From: Fidelibacterota bacterium
GTDB lineage: Bacteria > Fidelibacterota > Marinisomatia > Marinisomatales > TCS55
Assembly: GCA_014382015.1 (NCBI GenBank)
Contig: JACNKN010000066.1
Span: forward strand, 62,001 to 126,000
Direction of reading: 5' to 3'
Length of the DNA: 64,000 nt
Shown: piece by piece, positions 20,225 through 29,157 of the stretch
Numbering within the stretch: the stretch's first letter is position 1
Layout of the letters: each line of letters opens with the position of its first letter
Made by a program: the position numbers and the translations under genes
Notes under the pieces: generated by a model
Seen by the model: the letters and a program-made list of their open reading frames with translations, nothing else
What the model was told of the DNA's origin: nothing
The model's database searches: none

Positions 20225-20626
20225 ATGCGCCTAAATAAAACAGACGGATTCACACTTGGATTCGTACTCATCGCAGCATTCGCTGTATTACTAAATGGAT
20301 TCCTAAAACATCAACCGGAGGAACCGATTGTATTCACAGAATCCAACACCCTGGAAACAACGCCTCAATTTTCATTTAGTATTGAACCATCCAATATTGA
20401 AGAGTCTATTGAGAACGAACCTGAGATGATCGTTGTTCAACAAACAACGTCCATCTCTTTCGCTGAAGCTTTTGCTATTGCACGAAATTCAAGAGGACCT
20501 GGTGCCATTTTCGTATGGAATGGCCAATCATACACCACCAGCTTTGCTGAAGAAATTGTTAAACCAGGCGAAACCTTAGATTCTACTCGAATCAATCTTG
20601 TGCTCAATCAACCACCGGAGAAATAG
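20225..20626 (+). CDS. Small membrane-anchored protein with an AFAIARNSRGPGAIFVWNG motif
   Basis: A 133-residue protein. Residues 10-26 form one transmembrane helix (TLGFVLIAAFAVLLNGF) and the rest is acidic and probably periplasmic. The C-terminal part has FAEAFAIARNSRGPGAIFVW followed by NGQSYTTSFAEE. This resembles a short domain I have seen repeated in Bacteroidetes proteins (AFA-AR---GPG--F-W-G--Y-T), but I cannot attach a function. Ribosome site AAAGGGAG is good. It is flanked by terminators on both sides, so it is monocistronic. Confidence 0.65.
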   Translation: MRLNKTDGFTLGFVLIAAFAVLLNGFLKHQPEEPIVFTESNTLETTPQFSFSIEPSNIEESIENEPEMIVVQQTTSISFAEAFAIARNSRGPGAIFVWNGQSYTTSFAEEIVKPGETLDSTRINLVLNQPPEK

Positions 20627-20638
20627 GTAAACGACATG

Positions 20639-20670
20639 TAGAGGGGCAAATTATTGCCCCTCTAACTATT
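20639..20670 (+). terminator. Intrinsic terminator
   Basis: An 11 bp stem TAGAGGGGCAA/TTGCCCCTCTA with an ATTA loop, followed by ACTATTTGTTTT. It separates the small membrane protein gene from the toxin-antitoxin operon. Confidence 0.8.
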
Positions 20671-20717
20671 TGTTTTGTTGATTATGATATATATAATTAT
20701 TTATGGTATTATATCAT
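20670..20717 (+). promoter_or_regulatory. Promoter and candidate autoregulatory operator of the toxin-antitoxin pair
   Basis: TTGTTT (20670-20675) and TATAAT (20692-20697), 16 bp apart, form a sigma70-like promoter. An inverted repeat ATGATATA (20684-20691) and TATATCAT (20710-20717) overlaps the -10 region. Type II antitoxins usually repress their own promoter through such palindromes. Confidence 0.5.
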
Positions 20718-20756
20718 TATGTCATATATTCAATGATACTATCTGAAAGGTTTTTT

Positions 20757-20972
20757 ATGAATTTAACAACAACATTGAGATTACCCGAAACTGAATTGAA
20801 AGCACTGCGTGTCATATCTGCGCTGGAAAATAAATCCATGAGTAAAATCATCCAGGGGCTCATTGAAGAATATCTTCAGGATTATAAAGATGTCATTGAC
20901 GCAAAATCGGCCAAACAGGAAGACGGTGAAATTCCCTGGGAAGAAGTGAAGAAAATCTGGGATACGAAATAG
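20757..20972 (+). CDS. Antitoxin, ribbon-helix-helix type
   Basis: A 71-residue antitoxin starting at ATG 20757 (AAAGG seven bases upstream). The upstream in-frame ATG at 20703 lies within the promoter and is rejected. The N-terminal TTTLRLPETELKALRVI and LENKSMSKIIQGLIEEYL fit a ribbon-helix-helix DNA-binding domain, with the DNA-contacting strand TTTLRL. The acidic tail EDGEIPWEEVKKIW is the toxin-binding part seen in RelB/DUF6290-type antitoxins. It ends 6 bp before the toxin gene. Confidence 0.85.
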   Translation: MNLTTTLRLPETELKALRVISALENKSMSKIIQGLIEEYLQDYKDVIDAKSAKQEDGEIPWEEVKKIWDTK

Positions 20973-20978
20973 AATAAA

Positions 20979-21236
20979 ATGATATATAGAATCCTGTTCA
21001 AGCCTTCTGCGTTCAAACAGGGTAAAAAACTCCCCAAAAAAATACAAAGCAAAATTAGGGAAGCCATTGATAAACTCAAAACAGAGCCACGAAAAATTGG
21101 ATGTAAAAAATTAAGAGGTACAAATAATCTTTACCGGGTTCGTGTAGGTGATTACCGAATCGTATATGAAATTGAGGATGATCGGTTGATTATTTTGGTC
21201 CTGAAAATTGCCCACAGGAAAGATATTTACCGATAA
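20979..21236 (+). CDS. RelE/ParE-family toxin
   Basis: A 85-residue basic protein with the RelE fold: FKPSAFKQGKKLPKKIQSKIREAI helices, KLRGTNNLYRVRVGDYRIVYEI beta sheet and LKIAHRKDIYR at the C terminus. The C-terminal HRKDIY with Arg/Tyr and the RVRVGDYRIVY strand carry the residues used by RelE mRNA interferases for ribosome-dependent cleavage. Downstream of and co-transcribed with the antitoxin. The catalytic residues look intact, so the system may be active. Confidence 0.9.
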   Translation: MIYRILFKPSAFKQGKKLPKKIQSKIREAIDKLKTEPRKIGCKKLRGTNNLYRVRVGDYRIVYEIEDDRLIILVLKIAHRKDIYR

Positions 21237-21357
21237 TAAACCATCTTTTCGGAAGGTCGTGTCTCTCGATTTACCAATTCTTGTATCTAAAAACAATTGA
21301 TTTATATGGTGAATATGCTAAATAACAAAAAGCCTAGGATTAATAGGATTTCGTGTA

Positions 21358-22041
21358 TCATAACGGCCAAACCAGATAAATTTTCATGTGTTGAGATTGT
21401 GGAACAATGCCCACAATGGGAGAATCATTTTGTTTATAAACCTGTCCAAAACCTCGCCCAATGGCTGTTCCCAAAACTGCGCCAAATATTACATCACTCA
21501 AATAATGTTCATTATCATGAATTCGGCTCATACCCGTAATCCCCGCAAGAATATAGGCTGGAATTCCAATCTTTGGTCCAAATATCTCTTGGGCGATGGT
21601 TGCAGTTAAAAAACTATTGGATGTATGGCCCGAGGGGAAAGATCTATTGTTTTTTCCGTTGGGTCTATTCCGCCCCACACCAAATTTTAATCCGTATGTC
21701 AATAAGCCATTTGCCACAAAAGCCGTACTGGCATATTTAAATTTTTCATTTTTATTCTCGGATGTTAACAGGGCACCCCAAAGTAATAACTCCCCGCCGA
21801 TTCCCCAATAATCCCCAAATTTCGCCATTTGATTTGGCATGAGCCCATTGGCTTGAGCATAATCGTTGAATCTATTATCATATTTAGATGCAATTCCGGT
21901 TCCGAGAATACCACCGATCAAAAGCCAGCGATTAGATTTATTCGATACTGTTTGGGCAAATCCGTCCGTAAAATATACGGTAGAACTGGTTTGGCCTGCC
22001 AAAATAGAGAACAAGATTAGAATAATTGATATAACCCGCAT
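21358..22041 (-). CDS. PAP2-family membrane phosphatase
   Basis: A 227-residue protein with an N-terminal signal (ISIILILFSILAGQ) and several membrane segments. The three PAP2 motifs are present: KFGVGRNRPNGKNN (K-x6-RP), SFPSGHTSN (PSGH) and SRIHDNEHYLSDVIFG (SR-x5-H-x3-D), giving a complete vanadium-peroxidase-type active site. Such enzymes dephosphorylate phosphatidic acid, PGP or undecaprenyl pyrophosphate at the envelope. Next to the peptidoglycan genes an undecaprenyl-PP role is possible but not shown. It is divergent from the LysA-like gene. Confidence 0.92.
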   Translation of the reverse strand: MRVISIILILFSILAGQTSSTVYFTDGFAQTVSNKSNRWLLIGGILGTGIASKYDNRFNDYAQANGLMPNQMAKFGDYWGIGGELLLWGALLTSENKNEKFKYASTAFVANGLLTYGLKFGVGRNRPNGKNNRSFPSGHTSNSFLTATIAQEIFGPKIGIPAYILAGITGMSRIHDNEHYLSDVIFGAVLGTAIGRGFGQVYKQNDSPIVGIVPQSQHMKIYLVWPL

Positions 22042-22159
22042 TGTTTGTTTATTTCTCTACAGAAATTAAACAAAATTGATGGCGTATTCCTCTACTTTCA
22101 CTTATGACCTAAAACAAATAATGAATAAGTTTCGCCTTCAATTAACTTATGAAATTAGA

Positions 22160-23410
22160 ATGAACACCCACCCACTTAGAGAATTAATCAAAGATTCAGA
22201 ATTAATGTCATCTATTGCCCAATCTTACGGCACCCCTTCTTACATATATGAAAAAGGTCAAATTGAAAATAATGTAAAACGATTGAAAAACACCTTGGCG
22301 ACTTATTTTGAAAAATCTCATATCTGTTATGCTGTCAAAGCAAATAGCAACCCTCACCTGTTGAGATTAATGAAATCGGCTCATCCGGAATTGGGAGGCG
22401 ATTGCTCCAGCCCTGGAGAAATATATGCTGCAGGATTAGCCGGCATCGATCCAAAAGATTGCATTTATACAGGAAATTATGAATCTAATAGCGATATAGC
22501 TATGGCGCTCAAAAAAGGAGTGTATCTTAATTTAGATGATGAAACTTCTTTCGATCGTCTTTTAAAAATCGGAAAACCCAAACGCATTTCATTTCGATTG
22601 AATCCCGGTTTTGGCAAAGGAACCTTTTCACAAATCACCACTGCAGGAGAAAATGCAAAATTCGGAATTCCGGCAGAAAAAATAATTAATGCTTATAAAA
22701 AAGCACAGGATGCAGGCATTCGCCAATTTGGACTCCAATGCATGGCCGGTTCGGGAAATCTTGACGAAGATTACTGGGAGGAATTGCTCACGGCCATTTT
22801 GCACCACACAAAAAAGATAGAATCCAGTTTAGGAATAAATTTTGAATTTATCAGTATCGGCGGTGGATTGGGTATCCCATATAAAGATGAGGACACACCT
22901 TTAAATTATAATCGCCTCTTTGCCAAATTATCTAATATATTGTATCATAATTATCCAGAAAAAGCATCGGCACCTTCCCTGTGGGTTGAACCGGGGAAAT
23001 CGTTTATTGGAGATGCTGGGTTTATCCTGACCCGCGTAACAGGACTCAAAGAAAGTTATAAAAATTTCGTCGGCATAGATGCGGGTATGGAAACGCTCAT
23101 GCGGCCCGCTTTATATGGCGCATACCATCGGATGATCAAAGTAGGGGAGCATGGTGAGAACAATGGATCTTACGATTTTACCGGTCCCATTTGTGAAAAC
23201 ACAGATCGCATTGCCACCGCCAGGGAATTCCCGAAAGTGACAGAAGGTGATCTAATCGCTATACTGGATGCAGGTGCTTATGGCTATGCCATGTCTCATA
23301 ATTTTAATACGCGTCCGCGCGCGGCAGAAGTTTTGCTGGACGGAGATACGCACCAATTAATTCGTAAACGTGAAACAATTGAAGATATTTTTTTTGGGTG
23401 TAATGTTTAA
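22160..23410 (+). CDS. lysA: Diaminopimelate decarboxylase-like PLP enzyme
   Basis: About 416 residues, alanine-racemase-fold type III decarboxylase. The PLP lysine is in HICYAVKANSNP. GENAKFGIP, ISIGGGLGIPY (phosphate-binding glycine loop), WVEPGKSFIGDAG, GIDAGMETLMRPALYGAYH and GPICENTDRIA (partner-subunit Cys) follow in the family order. The motif QCMAGSG replaces the usual HCHIGS, so this is a divergent branch and could act on another diamino acid. ATG 22160 is chosen to match family length. An ATG at 22076 would add 28 residues. It overlaps the start of the GH18 gene by 8 bp. Meso-DAP to lysine conversion fits the peptidoglycan neighbourhood. Confidence 0.82.
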   Translation: MNTHPLRELIKDSELMSSIAQSYGTPSYIYEKGQIENNVKRLKNTLATYFEKSHICYAVKANSNPHLLRLMKSAHPELGGDCSSPGEIYAAGLAGIDPKDCIYTGNYESNSDIAMALKKGVYLNLDDETSFDRLLKIGKPKRISFRLNPGFGKGTFSQITTAGENAKFGIPAEKIINAYKKAQDAGIRQFGLQCMAGSGNLDEDYWEELLTAILHHTKKIESSLGINFEFISIGGGLGIPYKDEDTPLNYNRLFAKLSNILYHNYPEKASAPSLWVEPGKSFIGDAGFILTRVTGLKESYKNFVGIDAGMETLMRPALYGAYHRMIKVGEHGENNGSYDFTGPICENTDRIATAREFPKVTEGDLIAILDAGAYGYAMSHNFNTRPRAAEVLLDGDTHQLIRKRETIEDIFFGCNV

Positions 23411-25841
23411 AACTTTTACCATTATCATCTCTATCCTGTCCATGGGTGTGGCTCAGGATATTCCTAAAAGTATTCACCAGATTGAACTTGAATACAATAA
23501 TACATATTATCTTGAACCGGCATTTAAACCATCCACCGGACCGGCCAAACCCCTTCAACAAAGAAGCAAAACACTGACTAAAACTGTATTTGGATACCAT
23601 CCTTATTGGCAAGGGACCAAATGGCAGAATTATAAATTTGATCTTCTTTCGACCATCGCCTATTTTTCTGCAGAAGCCAATGGATCCGGTGAACTGACTG
23701 ATCTCCATGGGTGGCCAGCCACTGACTTGATTAACAAAGCACATGAAAATGGTGTGGAAGTTGTGTTGACTGTGACCATCTTCAATAAAACAGATTTAGA
23801 AACATTACTCAGTAGTGAAAGCAATAGAACCACTCTAATCAATAACCTTGTGAATCAGGTTAAAAGTGCCAACGGTGACGGTGTAAATATTGACTTTGAA
23901 GTTTTCCCTGCTTCACAAAAATCAAATCTGGTTACTTTTGTTAAAGATCTGAGAACTTCCTTACGAAATGAAATTTCTCACGCACAAGTTACATTAGCCA
24001 CACCAGCTGTGGATTGGAGTAGCGCATGGGATTTTAATGCTTTGGCGAGGGAAAGCGACGGTCTATTTATTATGGGATATGATTATTATTGGAAAGGCAG
24101 TACGACCACTGGACCTGTTGCACCCTTAAAAGGAGGGACATACAATATAACCAACACAGTGAATACCTATCTTTCTGCCACGGGAAATAATGCTGAAAAA
24201 ATCTTACTTGGTGTTCCCTATTATGGATACAAATGGGCAACCATTAACCAGAATATTGGTGCCAGTACAACTTCATCTGGCGAAGCAGTAATTTATGTAA
24301 CGGCTGAATCCGAAGCTCAATCCTATGGCAAATTATGGCATAGCGAATCGGAAACACCCTGGTATCGTTATCAAAGTAATGGGTGGAATCAAACCTGGTA
24401 TGATGATAGTCTTTCTTTATCCCACAAGTATGATTTAGCCATTTCAAAAAACTTAGGTGGTGTAGGCATGTGGGCTCTGGGTTATGATAGTGGGTATAAT
24501 CAACTTTGGGATGCATTAAAAACAAAGTTAGCTGAAAAAACTGCTCCATCCACCCCTATCGATATATCAATAACCAATATGGGTATGGGTATTGTAGCCA
24601 TAGATTTCTCCGGTTCCCAATCAGCTACGTCATTTCAAGTGCAGCGTGTTTTTCTTAATTCAACTCAAATGGAAGATTTGGGTACTTTCACTACTGCGCC
24701 CATTTTATTACAAGGTCTAAATGCAAATGAACCGTATTACATTAAGGTTCGGGCAATAAATAATTATGGGGATAGTGATTATTCAGAAGTCTTGGGCGTC
24801 GTCTCCTCAGCCAATTCGCCCAAAGTATTAATTGTGAATGGATTTGATCGGGTAACGGGTACAAATAACACTTTCGACTTTATTCATCAACATGGTAATG
24901 CAATTTATCAGAACAGCTATCTTTTTGATTCTGCTAATAATGAAGCTATCATAACTGGTAAAATAAATTTAACAGATTATTCAATCGTAGATTGGATTTT
25001 AGGAGAAGAAGGTAGCGCTACATCCGCTTTTTCGGACAAAGAACAGGGTATCCTTAAATCGTTTCTTAAAGGTGGCGGTCGACTCTTTGTATCCGGTTCA
25101 GAAATTGGCTATGATCTTTCTGAGAAAGGCAGTGTTTCTGATCAACTTTTTTATGAGAATTTTTTAAAGGCCGAATATTTAACCGATGCCGCTGGTGGTA
25201 AACAAGGCACCTATGGTGCCACGGGTGTATCTGGAACACTCATGGGAAACATTACATTTTCCTTCGATAATGGATCTCATGGTACCTATGATGTGGATTG
25301 GCCAGACGGAATTAAACCGGCAAGTAATGCTGAATCCATTTTAAAATTTGACAATGTAGATTATGTTGCAAATGGTGGGGCGGGGATTGCCTTTTTAGGT
25401 GCATTTGATGGAAGTCCAATCTCAGGCGGTATCGTTCATTTGAGCGTTGGATTTGAAACCATTTACCCTGAAGAAAAAAGAAATAATGCCATGGCAAGAA
25501 TTTTAGATTATTTAGATGGACCCATTGCAGCAGTAGGAAATGAAGAAACTACAATTCCAAAAAAGCTAAATATTTCATCTCTTTATCCCAACCCATCAAA
25601 CCGATCTATTTCCATAGAATTTCAGGTCTTCGATCATTCAACAACCGCTTTTTTAACCATTACAAATATTATGGGTAGAGAAATTGTCAAACAATCTATC
25701 CAACCGTTAGCAGCAAAAACTCAAAAGTTTAATTGGAATGGGTTGTTCGCCAATGGACTAGAAGCACCTTCCGGTATTTATATCGCAAAGCTTTCCCAGG
25801 GAGATCAACTCGTAACTAAAAAATTTACATTATTGAAATAA
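23403..25841 (+). CDS. Secreted GH18 glycosidase with FN3 and T9SS sorting domain
   Basis: About 812 residues. Signal peptide FTIIISILSMGVAQ, then a GH18 barrel (VFGYHPYWQGTKWQ, LSTIAYFSAEANG) with the catalytic DGVNIDFEVFP motif (Glu as acid/base). MGYDYYWKGS and GVGMWALGYDSG are other barrel strands. After it come an FN3-like domain (FQVQRVF ... PYYIKVRAINNYGDSDYSE) and a flavodoxin-like VLIVNGFDRVTG ... GGGRLFVSGSEIGYDL domain. The C-terminal T9SS sorting domain has LYPNPSNRSISIEF ... SGIYIAKLSQGDQ. It probably hydrolyses chitin or peptidoglycan glycan outside the cell. Start ATG 23403 follows GGGTG and overlaps the LysA-like stop. An upstream ATG at 23370 is less likely. Confidence 0.9.
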   Translation: MFKTFTIIISILSMGVAQDIPKSIHQIELEYNNTYYLEPAFKPSTGPAKPLQQRSKTLTKTVFGYHPYWQGTKWQNYKFDLLSTIAYFSAEANGSGELTDLHGWPATDLINKAHENGVEVVLTVTIFNKTDLETLLSSESNRTTLINNLVNQVKSANGDGVNIDFEVFPASQKSNLVTFVKDLRTSLRNEISHAQVTLATPAVDWSSAWDFNALARESDGLFIMGYDYYWKGSTTTGPVAPLKGGTYNITNTVNTYLSATGNNAEKILLGVPYYGYKWATINQNIGASTTSSGEAVIYVTAESEAQSYGKLWHSESETPWYRYQSNGWNQTWYDDSLSLSHKYDLAISKNLGGVGMWALGYDSGYNQLWDALKTKLAEKTAPSTPIDISITNMGMGIVAIDFSGSQSATSFQVQRVFLNSTQMEDLGTFTTAPILLQGLNANEPYYIKVRAINNYGDSDYSEVLGVVSSANSPKVLIVNGFDRVTGTNNTFDFIHQHGNAIYQNSYLFDSANNEAIITGKINLTDYSIVDWILGEEGSATSAFSDKEQGILKSFLKGGGRLFVSGSEIGYDLSEKGSVSDQLFYENFLKAEYLTDAAGGKQGTYGATGVSGTLMGNITFSFDNGSHGTYDVDWPDGIKPASNAESILKFDNVDYVANGGAGIAFLGAFDGSPISGGIVHLSVGFETIYPEEKRNNAMARILDYLDGPIAAVGNEETTIPKKLNISSLYPNPSNRSISIEFQVFDHSTTAFLTITNIMGREIVKQSIQPLAAKTQKFNWNGLFANGLEAPSGIYIAKLSQGDQLVTKKFTLLK

Positions 25842-25851
25842 TGAAAAAACC

Positions 25852-25882
25852 TTTGTGTTCCCCCATTGTGGGGGAACACAAA
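25852..25882. repeat. Perfect 13 bp hairpin, solo copy of the DUF559-associated repeat family
   Basis: TTTGTGTTCCCCC and GGGGGAACACAAA pair perfectly around ATTGT. The right arm followed by CGGGAT resembles the end of the repeat at 28641-28740 (GGGGAAATACAAAGGGGTC), and CCCCCATTGT matches that repeat's first bases. It sits between the GH18 stop and the likely NamZ start and lacks a T-run, so it is better read as a small repeat insertion than a terminator. Confidence 0.55.
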
Positions 25883-25930
25883 CGGGATAAAATAATGAAA
25901 ACTACTGCTCCCACGCCTCAACAAACAAAC

Positions 25931-27199
25931 ATGAAACGAAATCCTAAAACAAACCCGATACCCCTCATTTTACTATTTCTGATTGGATGTACCACAATCC
26001 CAAAATCTATTCATCCAGATGAGAATAAAAGTTTAGCATCACCCAATTTATCCAAAGTCAAAGTCGGATTAGATATTTTATTAAATAATAGATTTGAGTT
26101 AATTAAAAACAAATCTGTTGGCTTGGTAACCAATCAGACTGGTGTCGATAAAAACGGCATACCCAATTACAAACGATTTATGGCTTTAAACGATGTGGAT
26201 TTAAAAATCATTTTCTCACCAGAACATGGCTTATTCGGCGAAGCAGCCGCTGGGGAAAAAGTGAAGTACAATGGTCAAATAAAAACATTACCAAAAGTGG
26301 CCAGTTTATATGGTAAAAACCGTAAACCCACCCAAGAACAATTGGCGGGTCTCGATATTATTATTTATGACATTCAGGATATAGGTGCACGGTTTTATAC
26401 CTATATATCAACAATGGGGTTGGTGATGGAAGCGGCGGCCGATGCGGGTATCCAGGTCATTGTTTTGGATCGTCCAAATCCCATTACAAACAATCGTATT
26501 GAAGGGCCGATTCTAAGTTTGGATTATCAATCATTTGTAGGTTATTACCCTATTCCTATTCGCTATGGATTAACAGTCGGCGAACTGGCCAAAATGATCG
26601 TTGGTGAAAATTGGATTAATTCAATTCCCGATCTACTTGTTATTCCTGCTGAAAATATAAATAATAACCTATGGTTCGATGAAACTGCATTGCTCTGGAT
26701 TAAACCATCTCCGAATATTCCTGATATAGAAACAGCCCTCATTTACCCCGGCATGTGTCTCCTGGAAGCCACAAATTTGAATGAAGGACGTGGGACCTAT
26801 AAACCATTTAAACAGTTTGGGGCACCCTGGATTGATAAGCAAGCATTATCTATCGCCCTAAATAATTTAAATATTCCCGGCGTGGCTTTTAAACCGGTGA
26901 GTTATACACCTACCTCGATTCAGGGGATGTCAAATAATCCAAGGTATAAAGATGAAAATTGCCATGGAATTGAATTAATAATCACCGATCGAAATAATTA
27001 TAATAGTGTAAATACAGGACTCGCCGTTATTAAAACTTTGACAAAACTTTATCCAAACCAACTTAACTTTAATGATAAATGGATGACTAAATTATGGGGG
27101 AAATCTGGCTTGCCCGAAAAATTAATAAACAATATGCCCATCCATTCAAATTCAGATCACTTCCAAAAAATAGCATCAAAATATCGATTATATGAATAA
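25931..27199 (+). CDS. namZ: Exo-beta-N-acetylmuramidase NamZ (DUF1343, GH171), lipoprotein
   Basis: About 422 residues. DUF1343 marks: VKVGLDILLNN, GLVTNQTGVDKNG, IIFSPEHGLFGEAAAGEKV, IIYDIQDIGARFYTYISTM, VIVLDRPNPI and the C-terminal FKPVSYTPTSIQGM. Characterised members cleave MurNAc from the non-reducing end of glycan strands. Lipobox LLFLIGC predicts a lipid-anchored periplasmic enzyme. ATG 25931 gives a normal 20-residue lipoprotein signal. An ATG at 25895 with GGGAT upstream is possible, and the frame is open from 25841. It overlaps dacB by 8 bp, and the GH18 gene lies directly upstream. Confidence 0.92.
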   Translation: MKRNPKTNPIPLILLFLIGCTTIPKSIHPDENKSLASPNLSKVKVGLDILLNNRFELIKNKSVGLVTNQTGVDKNGIPNYKRFMALNDVDLKIIFSPEHGLFGEAAAGEKVKYNGQIKTLPKVASLYGKNRKPTQEQLAGLDIIIYDIQDIGARFYTYISTMGLVMEAAADAGIQVIVLDRPNPITNNRIEGPILSLDYQSFVGYYPIPIRYGLTVGELAKMIVGENWINSIPDLLVIPAENINNNLWFDETALLWIKPSPNIPDIETALIYPGMCLLEATNLNEGRGTYKPFKQFGAPWIDKQALSIALNNLNIPGVAFKPVSYTPTSIQGMSNNPRYKDENCHGIELIITDRNNYNSVNTGLAVIKTLTKLYPNQLNFNDKWMTKLWGKSGLPEKLINNMPIHSNSDHFQKIASKYRLYE

Positions 27200-28586
27200 A
27201 ATACTATTATCCATAATATTTGTATTTCTGCTGGGCTGTACCCACACACCTTCCATTTATAAGGAGCAGGGAACTCAATCCATAAAATCCAATATTCAAC
27301 ATATTATTGATTCTTCCGGATTATCTACCAATATGGGGATCAAAATTGTATCATTAAAGTCAAACAAAACACTCTATGAACTCAATGCCAAATCATTATT
27401 TAATCCTGCCAGTAATACAAAAATATATACCTGTATTGCGGCCATTTCATTTTTAGAACCAAATTATACTTTCAAGACTGAAGTGTATCAAGATCAAGAT
27501 GTGATTTATCTTGTGGGTGGTGGCGATCCAGACCTTTCTTTAAATGAATTAGATTCTTTAGCAACAATCGTGTCTTCAAAAATTCAAGGTGCCAAAAAAT
27601 TGGTTATTGATGATACACGATTGGACTCAACGCTTTATGGCGAGGGATGGATGTGGGATGAAGGCGCATGGTGGTATGCGGCAGAAATCAGCGCCTTATC
27701 TGTAAACGATAATTGTGTGGATTTTTATATTAATCCTGGGGGTATTGGTGAACCTGCTTCCGTTCTAACGAATCCGATTTCAGACTACTTCCAGATTGAG
27801 AATACTTCTCTCACTGTCAATGATACTTCTGGATTTAAAAAGTTCAAAATTGATCGCGACTGGAGAAATCAAGTGAATCAATTCACGATTGTTGGTAACA
27901 TAATGGATACTACTTCAACAGATACCATTTATCGAAATATTCATAATCCATCTTATTATGTGGGCACTTTATTTAAAGAGTCGCTCCAACGCAATGGTAT
28001 AATAATAAATCAGATAACTAGAGGAAATCGGCCATCCAATGCAAAATGGATTGGGCATCATGAATCAGAATCTTTAATTCATTCCTTACAAAACCTCATG
28101 GTCGAAAGTGATAATCTCACAGCTGAGCTTTTAGTGAAAACTATTGGCTTCGAATCAACAAAAACACAGGGAAATTGGGATAACGGATTATTGGCCGTTA
28201 AAACATTTTTGAATAATGATGTGGGAATTGATACAACTCAATTGGCATTGAAAGATGGTTCTGGCGTTTCTCGCTATAATTATTCAAGTGCCAACCATTT
28301 CATTCAACTTTTATCATGGGCTTACCATACACCATCCATTCGGGATCTATTTATTCATACACTCCCCATCGGTGGTCAAAACGGCACGATAGAAAATCGG
28401 ATGTTACCCGCCAGTGTTCGTGCCAAAACTGGCTCTCTTTCTGGCGTGAGTGCCTTGTCAGGTTATGTGATTACTCAAAGTGGAGAACCCATTGTTTTCT
28501 CCATATTAATGAATGGTTTTACCGGTTCTACCAAACCATATCGAGACCTCCAAGACCACATCGTTCAATACCTCGAAGGATTATAA
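27192..28586 (+). CDS. dacB: D-alanyl-D-alanine carboxypeptidase/endopeptidase (S13, PBP4 type), lipoprotein
   Basis: A 464-residue penicillin-binding protein of class C type 4. Lipobox VFLLGC (Cys16). The three active-site motifs are SxxK at Ser74-Lys77 (ASNTK), SDN in VESDNLTAELL and KTG in RAKTGSLSGVSALSGY. These enzymes trim D-Ala and cut DD-crosslinks in the periplasm. Its first codons overlap the namZ stop (8 bp), so the two act as a translationally coupled pair: DacB releases crosslinks and NamZ trims glycan ends. The repeat at 28641 follows. Confidence 0.94.
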   Translation: MNKILLSIIFVFLLGCTHTPSIYKEQGTQSIKSNIQHIIDSSGLSTNMGIKIVSLKSNKTLYELNAKSLFNPASNTKIYTCIAAISFLEPNYTFKTEVYQDQDVIYLVGGGDPDLSLNELDSLATIVSSKIQGAKKLVIDDTRLDSTLYGEGWMWDEGAWWYAAEISALSVNDNCVDFYINPGGIGEPASVLTNPISDYFQIENTSLTVNDTSGFKKFKIDRDWRNQVNQFTIVGNIMDTTSTDTIYRNIHNPSYYVGTLFKESLQRNGIIINQITRGNRPSNAKWIGHHESESLIHSLQNLMVESDNLTAELLVKTIGFESTKTQGNWDNGLLAVKTFLNNDVGIDTTQLALKDGSGVSRYNYSSANHFIQLLSWAYHTPSIRDLFIHTLPIGGQNGTIENRMLPASVRAKTGSLSGVSALSGYVITQSGEPIVFSILMNGFTGSTKPYRDLQDHIVQYLEGL

Positions 28587-28640
28587 TGGTTCGCAACTAT
28601 CCCATTATTAAAGAAGAATCCGTGAAATATTATTCTTTAA

Positions 28641-28740
28641 AACCCCCATTGTCCCCCTATTACAGGGGGATTCAAAGGATACGTCAACCGGTTGAATTTG
28701 GTTATTTTTTCCCCTGTCATAGGGGAAATACAAAGGGGTC
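28641..28740. repeat. Left structured repeat flanking the DUF559 gene
   Basis: About 100 bp. Contains hairpins CCCCC-TATTACA-GGGGG, ATTCAA...TTGAAT and TTTCCCC-TGTCAT-AGGGGAAA. The ends are imperfect inverted repeats (ACCCCCATTGT versus ACAAAGGGGT read in reverse). Its first 57 bp match the right copy at 29158 with two mismatches. MITE-like in form. Confidence 0.8.
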
Positions 28741-28760
28741 ATAAATAACGGTTAAACCCG

Positions 28761-29135
28761 ATGAAGAATATAAAAGAAATCAACAAACCCAAACTCAAAC
28801 CCATAAGACGGTTACACAGAAATTCACCAACTCCATGGGAATGGAAATTATGGCAATTTTTAAAAGAGAGGCAAATATGTGGTCATAAATTCCGGAGACA
28901 AGTGAGCATTGATGATTATGTAGTAGATTTTTGTTGCTTGGAATTAAAACTGATTATTGAAGTTGACGGTAGTGGTCATTTAACTCCAAAACAACAAAAA
29001 TTAGATAAAGAAAAAAGGAAAGCTTTAGAAAATTGGGGTTATTCAATTATTCGTTTCTTTAATAATCAAATTGATGATAATCTTAATGAAGTGTTAGAAA
29101 TCATTTCTTCAAAATGTAAAGAGTTGGAAATTTAG
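28761..29135 (+). CDS. DUF559 endonuclease-like protein (Vsr/PD-(D/E)XK fold)
   Basis: A 124-residue protein. LHRNSPTPWEWKLWQFLKERQ, GHKFRRQVSIDDYVVDFCC, LKLIIEVDGSGH and GYSIIRFFNNQIDDNL are the DUF559 signatures. The Asp in VVDFCC and Glu-Asp in IIEVDG correspond to the metal-binding residues of the very-short-patch-repair-like nuclease core. No biochemical role is settled for the family. Both sides carry the same structured repeat, 517 bp apart, so gene and repeats look like one unit inserted between dacB and the PqqB-like gene. Lys-rich and AT-rich. Confidence 0.88.
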   Translation: MKNIKEINKPKLKPIRRLHRNSPTPWEWKLWQFLKERQICGHKFRRQVSIDDYVVDFCCLELKLIIEVDGSGHLTPKQQKLDKEKRKALENWGYSIIRFFNNQIDDNLNEVLEIISSKCKELEI

Positions 29136-29157
29136 TCGATGTATTCTCATTTTTTCA

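Noticed and set aside
28316-28744. 142-codon plus-strand ORF overlapping the 3' end of dacB
   Set aside because: It is a shifted frame of dacB that runs on into the repeat, with no recognisable domain.
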